Below the pieces are notes generated by a model, which was not told where the DNA came from, did not search any database, and was given only the letters and a program-made list of their open reading frames with translations. The position numbers were made by a program, and so were the translations under genes. This document shows, piece after piece, positions 1 through 11,611 of a stretch of 64,000 nt of DNA (positions are counted from its first letter, which is position 1; the number at the start of each line of letters is the position of its first letter). The stretch is taken from the NCBI GenBank assembly GCA_963921825.1, contig OY997594.1, positions 29,494,956 to 29,558,955 on the forward strand, given 5' to 3'. This stretch comes from Erodium maritimum. Its lineage: Eukaryota; Streptophyta; Magnoliopsida; Geraniales; Geraniaceae.

Positions 1-217
1 TTGCAAAACACCCACTATTCTGAGGCTCTAGGACCTCACTTTTGTCCAGTCAGCACAAGGGCCTCACCCAGGGCCTTTCCATTGTACATGCTCTAAGACA
101 TCGTGAATGGTTGAGTTGCATAGTGATCTAAGCTTGCATGTTGGGTTGATATTTTTTTTAACGATCAGCAAAAGAGATAGATACTGTCTCAGATTTAAAA
201 CAAAAATTTAGGTTTAG
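1..217. other. Left edge, no gene seen
   Basis: I see no coding region, RNA gene or recognisable repeat here. It is the DNA beyond the poly(A)-like 3' end of the minus-strand LINE, whose short tail shows on the plus strand as a T run at about 218-226. A second T run lies at about 152-160 and could be an alternative LINE end. Confidence 0.4.
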
Positions 218-275
218 TTTTTTTGTAGTGAAAGAAACTTTATGAATGATTAAATTCAGAATACATTGGGGTGCA

Positions 276-1077
276 TCAAGAACATTTCTTAATCCTTAAA
301 TAACATCTATAGAACGAGTATTCCTTACTAACCAATGATCGCCCTTGTTCGCAGTTTTTTGAACAAACTCGAGAGATACTCTCTCGTTTTGAAAAAAACA
401 TTTGACGAATGTCACTGATAATAGCACCCACCAGGGAGACTGGTGGGTTCCCTACCTTAATCATATTAATAAGGACCCGACGTTAGACCGAATGATATCA
501 TGCCATGTTCCTAATAAGTAGAGGTTGAGGATAATTGTGGCAAGAGCATAAGCCTCCACTAGTAGCAACAACCAAGTGCCCTGTAGGACCCCGTTTGCAG
601 CTAGGGAGACAACTCCCCCTGATGACCGGGTAATAAGGCCCCAACTCGCTTGGTTTGAGTCCTGAAAGGTGGTGTTGTAGGCGTTAATGACCAACGTCCC
701 TGTCGGAGTGATACCCATCTAGATGGCCAGTGTGGGGTTAGTATGTGTGGGCGGAAAGTACATGCATTTGCTTCTCGCCAGGCCCGTATGGATGTACTAG
801 CAATCAAGATCACCCTCAAGACAATAGGGGGAACACCATTAAAAACAAGGGAGTTCTGAGCTTTCCATATCTCCAGATGACAGTGAGAACATCTGCCTTC
901 GAGTTGGTGTCCCGCTTGTAGTCGATGATATCCACCATGTTTCAAAGTCAATATTTGGCCCTCCCGATTGGACCCCCATTGTCTCCAATAAGTTTTAGCG
1001 AAACCACAAGAGATAAATAAATGGTTCACTGATTCTAGGTCTTGACCACATATGGTACATATCGGGTTGGCAAGAAC
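276..1077 (-). pseudogene. LINE ORF2 C-terminal remnant: zinc-binding domain and RNase H
   Basis: This is the end of a plant non-LTR retrotransposon polyprotein read on the minus strand. Just inside the 1077 boundary is the reverse-transcriptase zinc-binding motif (CTICGQ, then NHLFISC). It is followed by the 'EIWKAQNSLVFNG' linker typical of plant LINEs. A decayed RNase H-like domain comes next in another frame (461-718), and its last part lies in a third frame (276-464, containing ISDIRQ). At least two frame breaks and several stops make it non-functional. The 3' UTR-like sequence ends in a short A tract near 218-226. The upstream half of the same frame lies 26 kb away at 27205-27905, because gypsy element A is inserted between them. 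The domain order and the matching target duplication make the join secure. The LINE clade is not assigned. Confidence 0.8.
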
Positions 1078-1082
1078 GTATC

Positions 1083-3965
1083 TGTCACGCCCCAATTTCA
1101 GTAAACCGAACACGGGACGCGAACGTTTTAAAACAATAAACACTTTTGAAACCATTTTTATAATTAACTTTGAAATCACCAAATGTTCAACAAAATAATA
1201 TTTACACCTCAAAATAAGTCCCAACAATTGGACAAAAACGTGGTACACGTCACTAGACTCAAAATAACCCAGAAACCCGCTTCAAGCTCTTCAAGCTTCA
1301 GAAGCTCACCTAGTCCAGACTGCGAACGGTACCTGTAGGAAAAGCAGCTAGGGGTGAGCGTTCGCTCACCACCACAGATAACAGACTGACTACGGCATAC
1401 TTAGCAGACAAAGCCGGTGACACCAACAACGACTCAAATGACACACACACGACCAATACTTTCCTCAACCAACTCAACACTCGTACACGTGATGTAGACC
1501 CCACACAACGATTGACGACCTCCTCCAAAGACACGACTGACAACCACGCAATACCAAGATCACGAAGGATCGCACACTAAACAAGATCACAAAGGATCGC
1601 ATACCAGCTGCTCAGTAACCCAAACTCTGTCTCTCGCCCTTTACCGATCCCAGTCAGGTCAGGCGGTCGACCTGTCGCGCAACTTCTCCCGATCCCAGTC
1701 GGGAGGCTAACCCACAACCTCTCCGCTCACCCGATCCCAGTCGGGTGGTTAGCCACACCCGCGCGTCCTTCCCTCGATCCCAGTCGGGGAGCTAGCCCAC
1801 AACCTCTCCGCTTCTCCCGTTCCCAGTCGGGAGGCTAGCTACACCTCACAACCTCCACCATTATCAGGTAACCAATCACAATCACAAACAAAGTTCAACA
1901 GACAGTAACGACACCAGTCCCAAACTCCACAGACAAATCAAGGTCACCAAGACACCAACAACAAAACACGGGTTCAACAACCCTACGGGCCCTCATGGCC
2001 ACCCAAGAAACCAACGGTAAAGTACGGGTTCACAACCCCACGGGCACTCACGGCCACCCAAGATACCAACAACAAACACGGGCTCTCATGGCCACCCAAG
2101 ACTCAACAATAACACACGGGCTCTCATGGCCACCAACTCAAAAATAATAACACGGGCTCTCATGGCCACTCAAAACTCAACAATAATAACACGGGCTCTC
2201 ATGGCCACCCAAAACTCAATTTACACAAACCACCTCCGGGCATGGTCATATGCCTCCAGTAATTCTAATATCGCTAAGTTCTCTGTTCCTACGACACTAC
2301 TAAGTGTCACATGCTTTTCTCATAAACGCTACATTCCCGTATCATGCTTCTCTAATATTTAAATAAACCTACTCAACCCACGACACCCCGGTGTCACATG
2401 CAATTCTACTGTTAACTTTCCCTAGTCAGGGCCGAGATCCGGCTACTTTTCCCTACCTCGTATAAGTCCTCCAAAAGTGCCCAACTAAGCCTCGGCGCGA
2501 TCACAGTCACTCGCCTAGTTTCCCTTTGCCTCGGTCCGCAGCACGATCTAAGAGAACACAAATTTAAGGCACTTTTAAACTAGTATGAATAATCCGAAAT
2601 TCAATAAACTTAACGCCCAAACGTAACCCCGACAATGTCGATCACTCCCAAACTTCCCAATTACTCGACATTGTCGATAAAGGACTCGTAAAGGCCCGAT
2701 TCGCCCGACATGGCGAATCTGCCCGGGTTTTGTAAATGCCCTTCCGGGGCTCCAAAAGTCCCCATTTTCGTTTCTACGGTCTTAGAATAAATCAAGAATC
2801 CCAAGGCACTTGACGGAATCGAATTCCGACTTCCGAGTCAATTAATTAACGTTTAAAGTTTCTAAAACCCGTTAATTACAACTCTTCCAATTTAATTCCA
2901 AATTTCGATTCGGTTAAGGATAAATGGTCCGGGGAACGTTTTAAACCACCCGAACACTAAACTCGATCACCCGAGCACGTGGGCCCCACCCGGCCCACTT
3001 GGCCGTGGGCCCTAGGGTTTCAATGGGGGCTCAGCCACCATGGTGGTGGCTGGTCCCAACTCCGGCCAGCCACCCCATGGCCGGCCGGCCACCACCCACG
3101 GTGGCCGGAGCTCCTCCCGAGCTTCCGGTCACCGGAAAACGTGCCTCTTCACCTCCAAACACCTCCAAACGTCTCCAACAATTCTCCCAACCTCACTAAA
3201 ACCCTAACTCATCAATTATAACCAAACCCTAACATGTGAAAATTATCAAAACAACGATCGGTTTGGTTCTTACCAAAGAGGAAGACGAGGGGAAGTCAAA
3301 TGCTCCTTGCCTTGAGACGATCCAAAGGCTCGATTTCTCCCAACCGTAACTCCTTTCTCCTTCTCTCTTCTTCTTCTTCTTCTTCTTCTCTCTCTAAACT
3401 CTCTCTTCTCTTTTCTAAAACTAACTCATTTTTTTCTATTTTCTTTTCTCCTTTTTTTTGATATATGGCCGGCCACCTATAACACCCCACCACTCATTTT
3501 CCCCCCAAAACTAACACCACCACTTGTTGGAAAATTGGAAAGGTGGGTCCCACACCTTTTGGAAAATATATACTAGATATTTTCCAATCAGATTCACGAA
3601 AATCAGACGTTTCGGGCCCCCGAACGGGCACTTTTTCCAAGAAATTACGAAACTTGGCGGGTTACAAGGAAACGGCTCAACTAAGATTGCTGCGATGACG
3701 GATAAGCTTTTTGGATCCAAAACGGTCCTCGAATGGACCAAAACGTCGCTCGGTTGACTTTTCCAACGAAAAGTCAGCATTTCCAAAATTGATCAAAAAG
3801 TTGCCCTGAGTCCCCCGGAACTCATTTTGGTCGATAACGGGGTCAACTTAAGTCCGATATGACCCTCGGGGTCAATTTAGGTTAATTTAAGTGTCTGTCT
3901 TAAAAAATTTAAATTTTCCTGTTTTTCGCAGGTTTGACTGTCGTTGACCGGAAGTGGTTATTACA
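1083..3965 (-). repeat. 3' LTR of gypsy element A
   Basis: A complete 2,883-bp LTR bounded by TGTCACGCCCC and GTGGTTATTACA on the plus strand. Its partner is 18519-18577 plus 24483-27204. Internal landmarks are a perfect 18-bp palindrome (1353-1370), units containing 'GATCCCAGTCGGG' (about 1640-1850), and a tandem array of units containing 'CTCATGGCCACCCAAGA' (about 1985-2225). An inverted repeat CGACAATGTCG/CGACATTGTCG lies at 2630-2676, and a pyrimidine-rich TTC run at about 3360-3395. Short ORFs inside it recur in the other copies and are not genes. Confidence 0.93.
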
Positions 3966-3985
3966 GTCTACCCCCATTAAAGGAA
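3966..3985 (-). other. Polypurine tract of element A
   Basis: On the minus strand a purine-rich stretch (AATGGGGGTAGAC) immediately precedes the LTR start TGTAATAACC. This is the expected place for the plus-strand DNA synthesis primer of an LTR retrotransposon. Confidence 0.75.
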
Positions 3986-3989
3986 TTTC

Positions 3990-4837
3990 GTCCGCGAAAT
4001 TTAAAACAGACTTACCTCGGGAAACGAACAAGGCGGGATACTTCGCGCAAACCTCGTCCTCGCGCTCCTAAGTCAATTCAGCCCCATGATGCTTCCACTG
4101 CACTCGCACCAGGCGGATAATCTTGCCTCCCCGCAGGACCTGCTCCCGTGTGTCCATGATCCGAACCGGCTGCTCCTCATAGGAGACATCGTCAGCCACC
4201 TCGATATCTGTCCACTCAGTGACGTGGGAGGGGTTTGCGTTGAATTGCCGCAACTGGGACACGTGGAAGACGTTATGGACTCTCCCAAGTTGCGGTGGCA
4301 ACGCCAGACGATAGGCCACTGCTCCCACTCTGCCCAAGATCTCGAACGGGCCAATGTACCGCGGAGCCAACTTGCCCCCGCTGCGTCTGAACCGTACCAT
4401 CCCCTTCCTCGGGCTCACCTTCAAGAACACGTGATCCCCGACTGCAAACTCAAGAGGTCGACGTCGCCTGTCGGCATAACTCTTCTGCCGACTCTGCGCG
4501 GTCCTCAACCGATCGCGTATCAGCGCGAACTTCTCTGTCGTCTCTCTGACAAGATCCGGCCCTAGCAGACTCTTGTCCCCCACCTCTGCCCAACACACTA
4601 GCGATCGACACGGCCTCCCATACAACGCTTCGAACGGTGCCATCCCGATACTGGCCTGGAAGCTGTTGTTGTAGGCAAACTCGGCCAACGGCAGGTGGGT
4701 CTCCCAAGATCCCCTGAAATCCAACACACATGCCCGCAACATGTCTTCCAAGATCTGAATGGTGCGCTCGGACTGACCGTCTGTCTGGGGATGATGTGTT
4801 GTACTGAGTAGAACTTCGGTCCCCAACGCCTTCTGCA
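3990..4837 (-). pseudogene. Element A integrase, C-terminal half with chromodomain-like tail
   Basis: This continues the pol frame broken at 13300. The join falls inside the 5-bp duplication CTGCA created by the copia insertion. It contains the last part of the integrase core (HHPQTDGQSERT, with the catalytic Glu) and then the GPF/Y-type region (IGPFEIL and RVHNVFHVSQL). The chromodomain-like tail follows (YEEQPVRI, then VRVQWKHHG). The tail is cut by a TAG at 4068-4070 where the family normally has a Trp just before EREDE; the frame then stays open almost to the polypurine tract. The chromodomain of this group is thought to guide insertion toward heterochromatin. Apart from that stop, the half-domain is well kept. 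Confidence 0.88.
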
Positions 4838-6525
4838 TGTTGGGTCTCGAGGTAAGGTTGGAGATGAACCAACTCGCAGCGGAAAATCAATGAAAACCAA
4901 GAGACAATTAGAACCATGAAACAACTAACAAAGAATGGATTAACAAGAGAAAAATTCAGCACTAGTTCTTACCAAAACAAGAACACCGGTTAACGAATGA
5001 TTGGCTTGAGTCTCCAAGACGCCTACGTATCCACATGGGAATCAAAGCCACGTAGTTCTTCTCTTTGAGGACTCAAGAACACAAAAATGGAGGAGGAAAC
5101 TAGCCAAACCCGAAATGGCCATGGAAGAGGGAGAGAAAATGTGTTTCCTATTCTTGTCTTGTCTTTGTTATGTTGAAAAAAGATGACTTAAACATAACAA
5201 AACCCATACTTGTCCAACTAAAGGCATGGGACAAGTATGGTGTCAAGTAAGGTGTAAATAGGACAAAGTATGGCAAGACAAGATTGTGTTAGGTGGTGAA
5301 TCACCAACACCTTAATCCTTGTCTTGCTTACTTAGTACTAATTAATCAAGACTTGATTAATTAGTTCCATGGGCCTTGGTTGCATGGGCCTTTCATGGGC
5401 CTCTTGGAACATGGCCCGTGACCATTTCCAACGAGGTCCCGTGATTCGCTCATCGCCTCCATGCCTTCCATACCGGAAATGTCCAACATTATCCGACGCG
5501 ATCAATCCCAAGACTCCAAGCCTTATCTCGATCCGTAAAGTCCTATTCACTTACGGGCACATGACCCAAAACCCAGTTTTGGTCATGTCCCGAGACAACT
5601 CCCTTTTGGCCATTCTCCATAAATGTGTCAATGAGTTTCATCCTCCGGTGTGACCCTTAGGTTTATGCATGTCAATAGATCAACGTAAAATCCCATTTTA
5701 CTTGATCCTATTTAAGTGGCAACTAACGAGACTTTAGTATTGCCTGACACTACATAACGAATCGACCCTGTCGATTCTAACCTTTCCGTCGTCCCTGTCA
5801 TTATCCTTTTATCTCCGATATCCTGATTGAGATAAGGCATAGAGCCGTCATCCTTATTATTCTCAATCACCGTTCCTTGATATGTGAGATGACTGAAGAT
5901 ATGATACCCAGTATCATGTGCATGGCCATGCTATTCTTCCAGTCACTCTCGATCAAGCGGCCGAGAACCGATATCTTTCCCATACCTTAGTATGAGGGAT
6001 AAATCCCTTAGCCGTCTTTCGTGTCACTCATGTAGCCCGTCCCCAAGCCAATCCTGGCCGTTATGGAAGCCCTGTTACGGACAACGTTAGGCTCAGGTCA
6101 AACTAGGTTGTTGACTACATAGCGATCACAAAGACTCCTTGGTCTAAGGATACATGACAAGCTACAACACTGAATATGTTCATGACTTAATCTATGGCAC
6201 ATATTCAGGGCGGGTCGTCCAATATCATGTCCCACATGATATCTATGATCAGACTCCGGAATCTCATTCCAATGACTAACAGAACGTAAGCCATAAAGAG
6301 CCATCTTTCATACTAGTCGCTTCTAGTGAAGCTTTGTTGACTAGGGACCCATCGAGTGTGATCTATCTCGATCTATGGTTCTATTCGCATGGTGGGCATA
6401 GATCAGAGCACACATCGATATATTACTCCAACACATAAGTAATATAAAGCCGCTTTAATTTTATTGCTAACGATGATATATACATTTGGACATTTAGGAT
6501 TGAACTACGGGCACTAAGACTAACA
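4838..6525 (-). repeat. 3' LTR of the copia element
   Basis: A 1,688-bp LTR that on the minus strand begins TGTTAGTC and ends CCCAACA. Every stretch I compared matches 11612-13299 at a constant offset of 6,774 with no indel, including translated ORFs that are identical. This implies a very recent insertion. Confidence 0.93.
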
Positions 6526-6536
6526 ATCTCCCACTT
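6526..6536 (-). other. Polypurine tract of the copia element
   Basis: The minus strand reads AGTGGGAGAT directly before the LTR start TGTTAG. This purine run is in the right place to prime second-strand synthesis. Confidence 0.75.
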
Positions 6537-6676
6537 GCCCTAGTTCCAATCTAAACTCCTATATGTCCCCATCGACTTTACATGTCTAACATGTTCAGGC
6601 AGTGACACTGCCTTAGTCAACGAGTTGGCTATGTTATCATCTGTTGCAATATCGGTTATCTTCACTTCACCTCAGT

Positions 6677-6874
6677 TCAGTATTTATCTGATGAGGTGGA
6701 TACGCCGCAGTACATGTTTGGATTTGTTATGCGATCTAGGCTTTTAGCTTGCGCAATGGCCCTTGTGTTGTCGCAAAATGGATTCACCGGACTGGATGGG
6801 TTTTTAATTACACCCAGCCCTGCCATGAATTTCCAAATCCACATAGCCTCCTTAGCTGCCTCTGCAGCATCCAT
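6677..6874 (-). pseudogene. Copia RNase H fragment
   Basis: The 65-residue frame carries the landmark EAAKEAMWIWKF and then FCDNTRAIAQAK, the DNxxAI-type block of Ty1/copia RNase H. It ends early, and the sequence between it and the RT piece at 7113 is out of frame. About 140 bases of non-coding sequence lie between its end and the polypurine tract. It is part of the decayed pol of the nested copia element. Confidence 0.8.
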
Positions 6875-7112
6875 GTACTTGGCCTCTGTCGTAGATTCGG
6901 CAATGGTATCTTGCTTTACGCTTTCCCAGCTAAAGCTCTGCCATTCAGCGTAAACACATATCCTGATTGACTTCTAAAGTCATCTGGATTTGTCTTGGAA
7001 AACTAGCGTCTACTCATCCTTCGACGACTAGTTCAGCATCATCTTTCCCCCGGGTTAGAATGATGTCTACTGGTACAACATAAGGGTTACGAGACGTCTG
7101 GTCTCATACATG

Positions 7113-8100
7113 TCATGGCATATATGATCGATCCTGCCCCCAGGCGCATAGGATTCTCATCATCCTTTTCAGCTCATCAGGTGTCTTAGGACACTGAGTC
7201 TTGCTGAGATGAATGCCATGACTAGTGGGTAAGAGTCCTTTCTTTGAATCGAGCATTAAGAACCTACTCAATGCCTTGTTCACATAGGTTCCCTGACTTA
7301 AATCCAAGACCCTCTTGGTGCGATCTCTACATATCTTAATCCTTAAGATATGAGAAGCATCGCCTAAGTCCTTTATTGAAGAACACTTCCTCAACCAAGC
7401 TTTAGTCTCGTGCAAGGTTGGGATGTCGTTTTCAATGAGAACCAGAAAGGTAATATTGCTCCCACTAGCCTTCTTATAAACGCAAGATTCATCCTCGTTC
7501 TTGATTAAGCCAAATCCAATTACAGCTTCATCAAAACGAAGGATCCAACTCCGAGAAGTTCGTTTCAATCCATAAATGGATTTCAACAACTTATAAATCT
7601 TTCCTTTATTCTTCGGATCGTCAAAACCTTTGGGCCGAGACATACAAACGTACTCAGTCAAATTTCCATTTAGGAAAGCGGTTTTGACATCCACTTGCCA
7701 TATCTCGTAATTATGATACGCAGTTATGTCAAGAAGAATTTGGATCGATTTTGACCATAGCCACTAAGGAGAAGGTTTCCTCATAGTCAATCCATTGGAT
7801 CTGCCTATAACCTTTCGCCACCAGTTGAGCTTTGTAGGTCAGAGGGTTGCCGTCCATGTCAAACTTCACCTTGAAGATCCATTTGCATCCTATGGTCCTC
7901 ACACCATTGATGGGATCAACCGGTTCCCAGACTCGGTTGTCCGACATGGATTGCATTTCCTCCCTCATGGCTCCCAACCATAACTCGGAGTTGGGCCCAT
8001 CCACGACTTCCTGAAAGGTGGCTGGATCATCGTGATCCACCATGACTTCATTGTCACCTCCGGATACCATATCTTGGAGGTGGAAGATTGATCCTTTCAA
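7113..8100 (-). pseudogene. Copia reverse transcriptase, catalytic motif lost
   Basis: Two frames make up the RT. The first (7729-8100) has GCKWIFKVKFDMDG and LVAKGYRQ. The second (7113-7694) has MDVKTAFLNGNL and the block around KSIYGLKRTSRSW. Between 'ITFLVL' and 'ENDIPTL' the YVDD-type catalytic box expected in this family is absent, apparently by a short in-frame deletion near 7435-7450. Without those aspartates the enzyme could not polymerise. A stop and frame change also separate the halves near 7700-7730. The rest of the fold is recognisable, so the identification as copia RT is firm. Confidence 0.88.
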
Positions 8101-8188
8101 ATCGCCTTGGACCTTCCGGAATTGTAACAGGAATTGGTTCTTACTCTACGACAATCTCTGGCTCCTTTCTACTGGGTTGCCAATTGGT

Positions 8189-9425
8189 TTAGACAGATCT
8201 GTACCATCCTGAATTTCTTCGAGATGCATAGTCCTCCCAATGACGTCTTTGGAAACAAAACTTCTTTTCCATAAAGACCCCACCCCAAGCGACGAACACC
8301 ATGTTCTCACTGGGATTGTAGAAATAGTATCCCCTTGTTGCTTTGGGATACCACACGAAGGTGCATATCTCAGATCTTGGTTCGAGCTTAGTCGAAACCA
8401 AATGTTTCACATAAGCCTCGCAACCACAAATCTTTAGGAAGGACAAAGCGGGCATCATCCCGTACCATTTTTAAAATGGTGTCCATTCCACACCATTCGT
8501 CGAAGCCCGATTCACTATGAATGCGGTCGTCTCTAGAGCAAAACCCCTAAAAGAGATTGGGAGATCAGTCCAACTAATCATGGAACAGACCATTGTCTAA
8601 CAATGTCCGATTTCTCCGTTTGGCTACACCTTTTAACTACAGTGACCTAGGAGGAGTCCATTTCAAAAGGATCCCATTCTCTTTTAGATGATCTAATAAC
8701 TCTGTGGTCAAGTATTTTCCACCTCGATCCAATCGAAGTGCCTTAATACCTTTGTCGAGCTGGTTTTCTACTATAGTCTTAAACTCTTTGAATTTATCAA
8801 AAGCTTCAGACTTATGTCTCACCGAATAGACATAACCATATTTACTGTAATCATCAGTAAATGTGATAAAGTAGCTAAAACCCCTCCTGGCAAGTGAACT
8901 TATTGGTCTACACACATTCGAGTGTATCAACCCCAATAATTCACCCGCCCTTTCATCGCGATCGATAAAGGGCACTTTAGTCATTTTGCCCATCAAACAA
9001 ACCTTGCACCTATCGATCGAATGGAATTCGAATGAACCTGAAAGCCCGCACTTCTGAAGTGCTGATAGGCGCTTCTTGTTTATGCGACCCAAATGACAGT
9101 ACCATAACAGAGTTAGGTTTAAATCGTTGGATTTAGACCTCTTGCTATTAACGGAATATATAGAACTTGAGGCATTGTTACCCATATCTAATATGTACAA
9201 TCCTCCAACCATGTCAGTACTGGTATAAAACATATCATTGCATAGAACATTGAAAACTCTATTTCCAATATTAACATTATATCCTTCCTTGTCAAACACG
9301 GATACAGATATAATATTCCTACTAAGAGTAGGTATGCAATATACATTATACAATACTAAGACAAGGCCTCTTGGCAAAGCAAGACTCATGGATCCTACAG
9401 CAGTTGCCACAACTCTGAGGTCCAT
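8189..9425 (-). pseudogene. Copia integrase with GAG-pre-integrase region, catalytic residues changed
   Basis: The main frame (8637-9425) holds the pre-integrase zinc-binding block (CHLGRINKKRL and CKVCLMGKM) and then the catalytic core. The first catalytic Asp region reads LIHSNVCRP, with Asn in the usual Asp position. The second, FTDDYSKYGY, is present. The third block reads LDRGGKY, with Lys in place of the usual Glu. The core then breaks. A further integrase C-terminal piece lies at 8189-8458 in another frame (ICGCEAYVKH). Two of the three catalytic residues therefore appear mutated. Residue assignments rest on family knowledge of copia integrases. Confidence 0.83.
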
Positions 9426-10055
9426 TTCGTGCTTTCCAAATCTCTCCTACTTTCAGCCACCATATATTAGTGCATGTGTGAGATTCAGTCATGGTATCTA
9501 ATACCCATGAATCTTTGGAAGTAGAGAGATGTAGCTCTATAGAGTTAATACCGAATGAAGGCACGGTCCCACCGCCCTTCCTTAGATCATCCAGGTTTCC
9601 TGATGAAGGCGCAGTCCTACTGCCCTTCTTCAGATCATCCAGGCTATTTGATGAAGGCGCAGTCCCACTGCCCTTCTTCAGATCAGCCGTGAACTTCCTG
9701 TAATCCCGGTTCCAATGACCAGGCTGTTGGCAGTAGAAGCAGACATTCTCAGGTGTCTCATCTTTCCTGCCAAGTGCGCATGGGCCCAGCCCTTGCCACT
9801 TCCAATTCCCTTGTTGACCATCAGAATATCCTTGGATCCCAGATCCCTGAGATATTCTTCTCAGCAGCTGATGACACTTCATGTAACTCTGATATGGTCT
9901 TAGAGACAGCCTTGTCAAGGACATATTCTTTGCGTTCAGACTTGAGGACTATCCTCAAAAATTCTGTACCAGTCCAAATAGTTTGTCCCATTTAGCTTGA
10001 CCCTGTCAAGAATGGTTTTTAATGACAAACTATTAATGTTCGCTGAATTTGCCAT
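9346..10055 (-). pseudogene. Copia gag and protease remnant
   Basis: The likely gag start is the ATG at 10053-10055, followed by MANSANINSLSLKTIL and the NYLDWY block. A frameshift follows within about 35 codons, and most of the gag body appears deleted before the second piece (9346-9924). That piece has one CCHC-type zinc knuckle beginning CFYCQQPGHW, with the final Cys position reading Tyr. A short repeated linker containing 'DDLKKGS' comes next, then the protease active site, which reads VLDTMTES where the family has an Asp-Thr-Gly core. The pre-integrase frame overlaps its end. Gag would form the particle and protease would cut the polyprotein; neither can be functional here. Confidence 0.82.
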
Positions 10056-11598
10056 TTGATCTACAACAGATAAAATTCAATCAGTAAACTGAATAAATTT
10101 TATGAAGATCAAGCTTAAACACCAACAATCAATTCTAAACCTTTAGAATCTGAAACCAAGATCCTTGATTCACTCGATTAAGCTGAACTAATGCTCACCA
10201 CTTAATCGAGCTATGTAGGTAGGAATCCATCCAATCACATCCAATGTGACTCCTGGCTAGGGTATGTACTTATGTACACGACTTACCCTATCTGTTACCC
10301 TAGCTCAACCTCAGGCTAAGAATCGTAGTCGGGTCCACCAATTTTCAACTATGGCTCGTCACTATGTAGGTGCTCCGCTAATGCGCACGACACCCACATA
10401 TGTCGTCCAAACCTACTACCCCGCTTTCCCATGGATGCTCCGCTAATGCGCACGACACCCATAGGACGGGGAGGTAGTAAGGTGTTGATGATTGGGAGGT
10501 ATCGGACATGACCCGCTTTTACTTGTCCAGTTGTGTTCAAAACTTTGGCACATCCTAGATGCGATGAGCACATCAACTACATTCCAAATGCAATGATGCC
10601 TCAAATTACATCCAATGTAATTCTTCCTTTGAACCCGTCAACTACATCCAATGCAATGACGGTTCTAAGGGTTCACACACAAGGATTAAAATTCCAATTT
10701 TATCTTTGCATGTGAGGTGATATGCTCGGTAAATAAAGTTAGGCATGCAATTCTAAAGCACATAGAATTAATCATGCATAAACTAAACCAAGCATAAAGC
10801 GATAAATGTGCACATAATAGCCCCCTAAACTAACTCCCACTAGCTTCTTGAGCTCCACCGACTCCAAGCCGATGCCAACACCCGAAAAGCCACCAAATGA
10901 CCTTTTCGCCCTTTCTTCATCTTGAGTAAAATATTACAATTTAATACACGACTCGCAGGTCGGGAATAAATAAATATTACAAACAAGTGGTTCGACGACC
11001 ACACCTTGAAAGAATAATTACACGTTACCTCTAACGGCTCGCAGGCCGTGAAAAGCGATAAATAATTAAATTGAGCTCGGGGCTATTATGTGCACCATGC
11101 CAACATCACATCACACATCGTGTTATCAAACAAGAATGTTATCAAACATCATGTGATTTTCCGGTTTTAATTAATAGCCAAGTTTCGAAAATTTTTGATG
11201 CTCGGTTTATCGAAACCGTTCAAAAATGAAACTTTTGAACATTTGATCTTCGAGTTCGTCATGACGGTTCCAAACTCGTCATAACTAACAAAACGGTTTA
11301 GCCTTGGCATATCAACCATCCAATGGTCATGCTTGGCCTAGCTCCGTCCAACGGAGCCCCGTTCGGTCCCGGTTTCGGCTCCCCGAGAGTCCCGCTCCCG
11401 AGACCCGAAAAATCAAATTTTTTTCAAAATTTCCAGATTTGAAATAATTTTCAAAAATTCATTTTACATGCATTAAATCCATAAACAATAATTTAAAACA
11501 TGTTATCAAACAATTTAGCAAAACAACATGCCAAAAACGAAACTTTCAAGCAAAACCGAAACTTTGAACACCGTCTTGTGAATCCCGAAGGTAGCACG
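10056..11598 (-). other. Copia 5' leader (untranslated)
   Basis: This 1.5-kb stretch lies between the primer binding site and the gag start, with no convincing ORF. It contains a 26-bp direct repeat (10371-10396 and 10436-10461) and repeated 'TACATCCAATG' words around 10580-10660. Such long leaders are common in plant copia elements. Confidence 0.6.
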
Positions 11599-11610
11599 GC
11601 TCTGATACCA
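11599..11610 (-). other. Primer binding site of the copia element
   Basis: The minus strand reads TGGTATCAGAGC, complementary to the 3' end of initiator tRNA-Met. It sits one base inside the 5' LTR, as expected for first-strand priming. Confidence 0.9.
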
Positions 11611-11611
11611 C

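Noticed and set aside
2126-3221. Several ORFs of 60-80 codons in the LTRs (for example 2126-2362, 2979-3221, 26236-26475)
   Set aside because: They lie inside LTRs, recur wherever the LTR does, change frame between copies and match no protein family.
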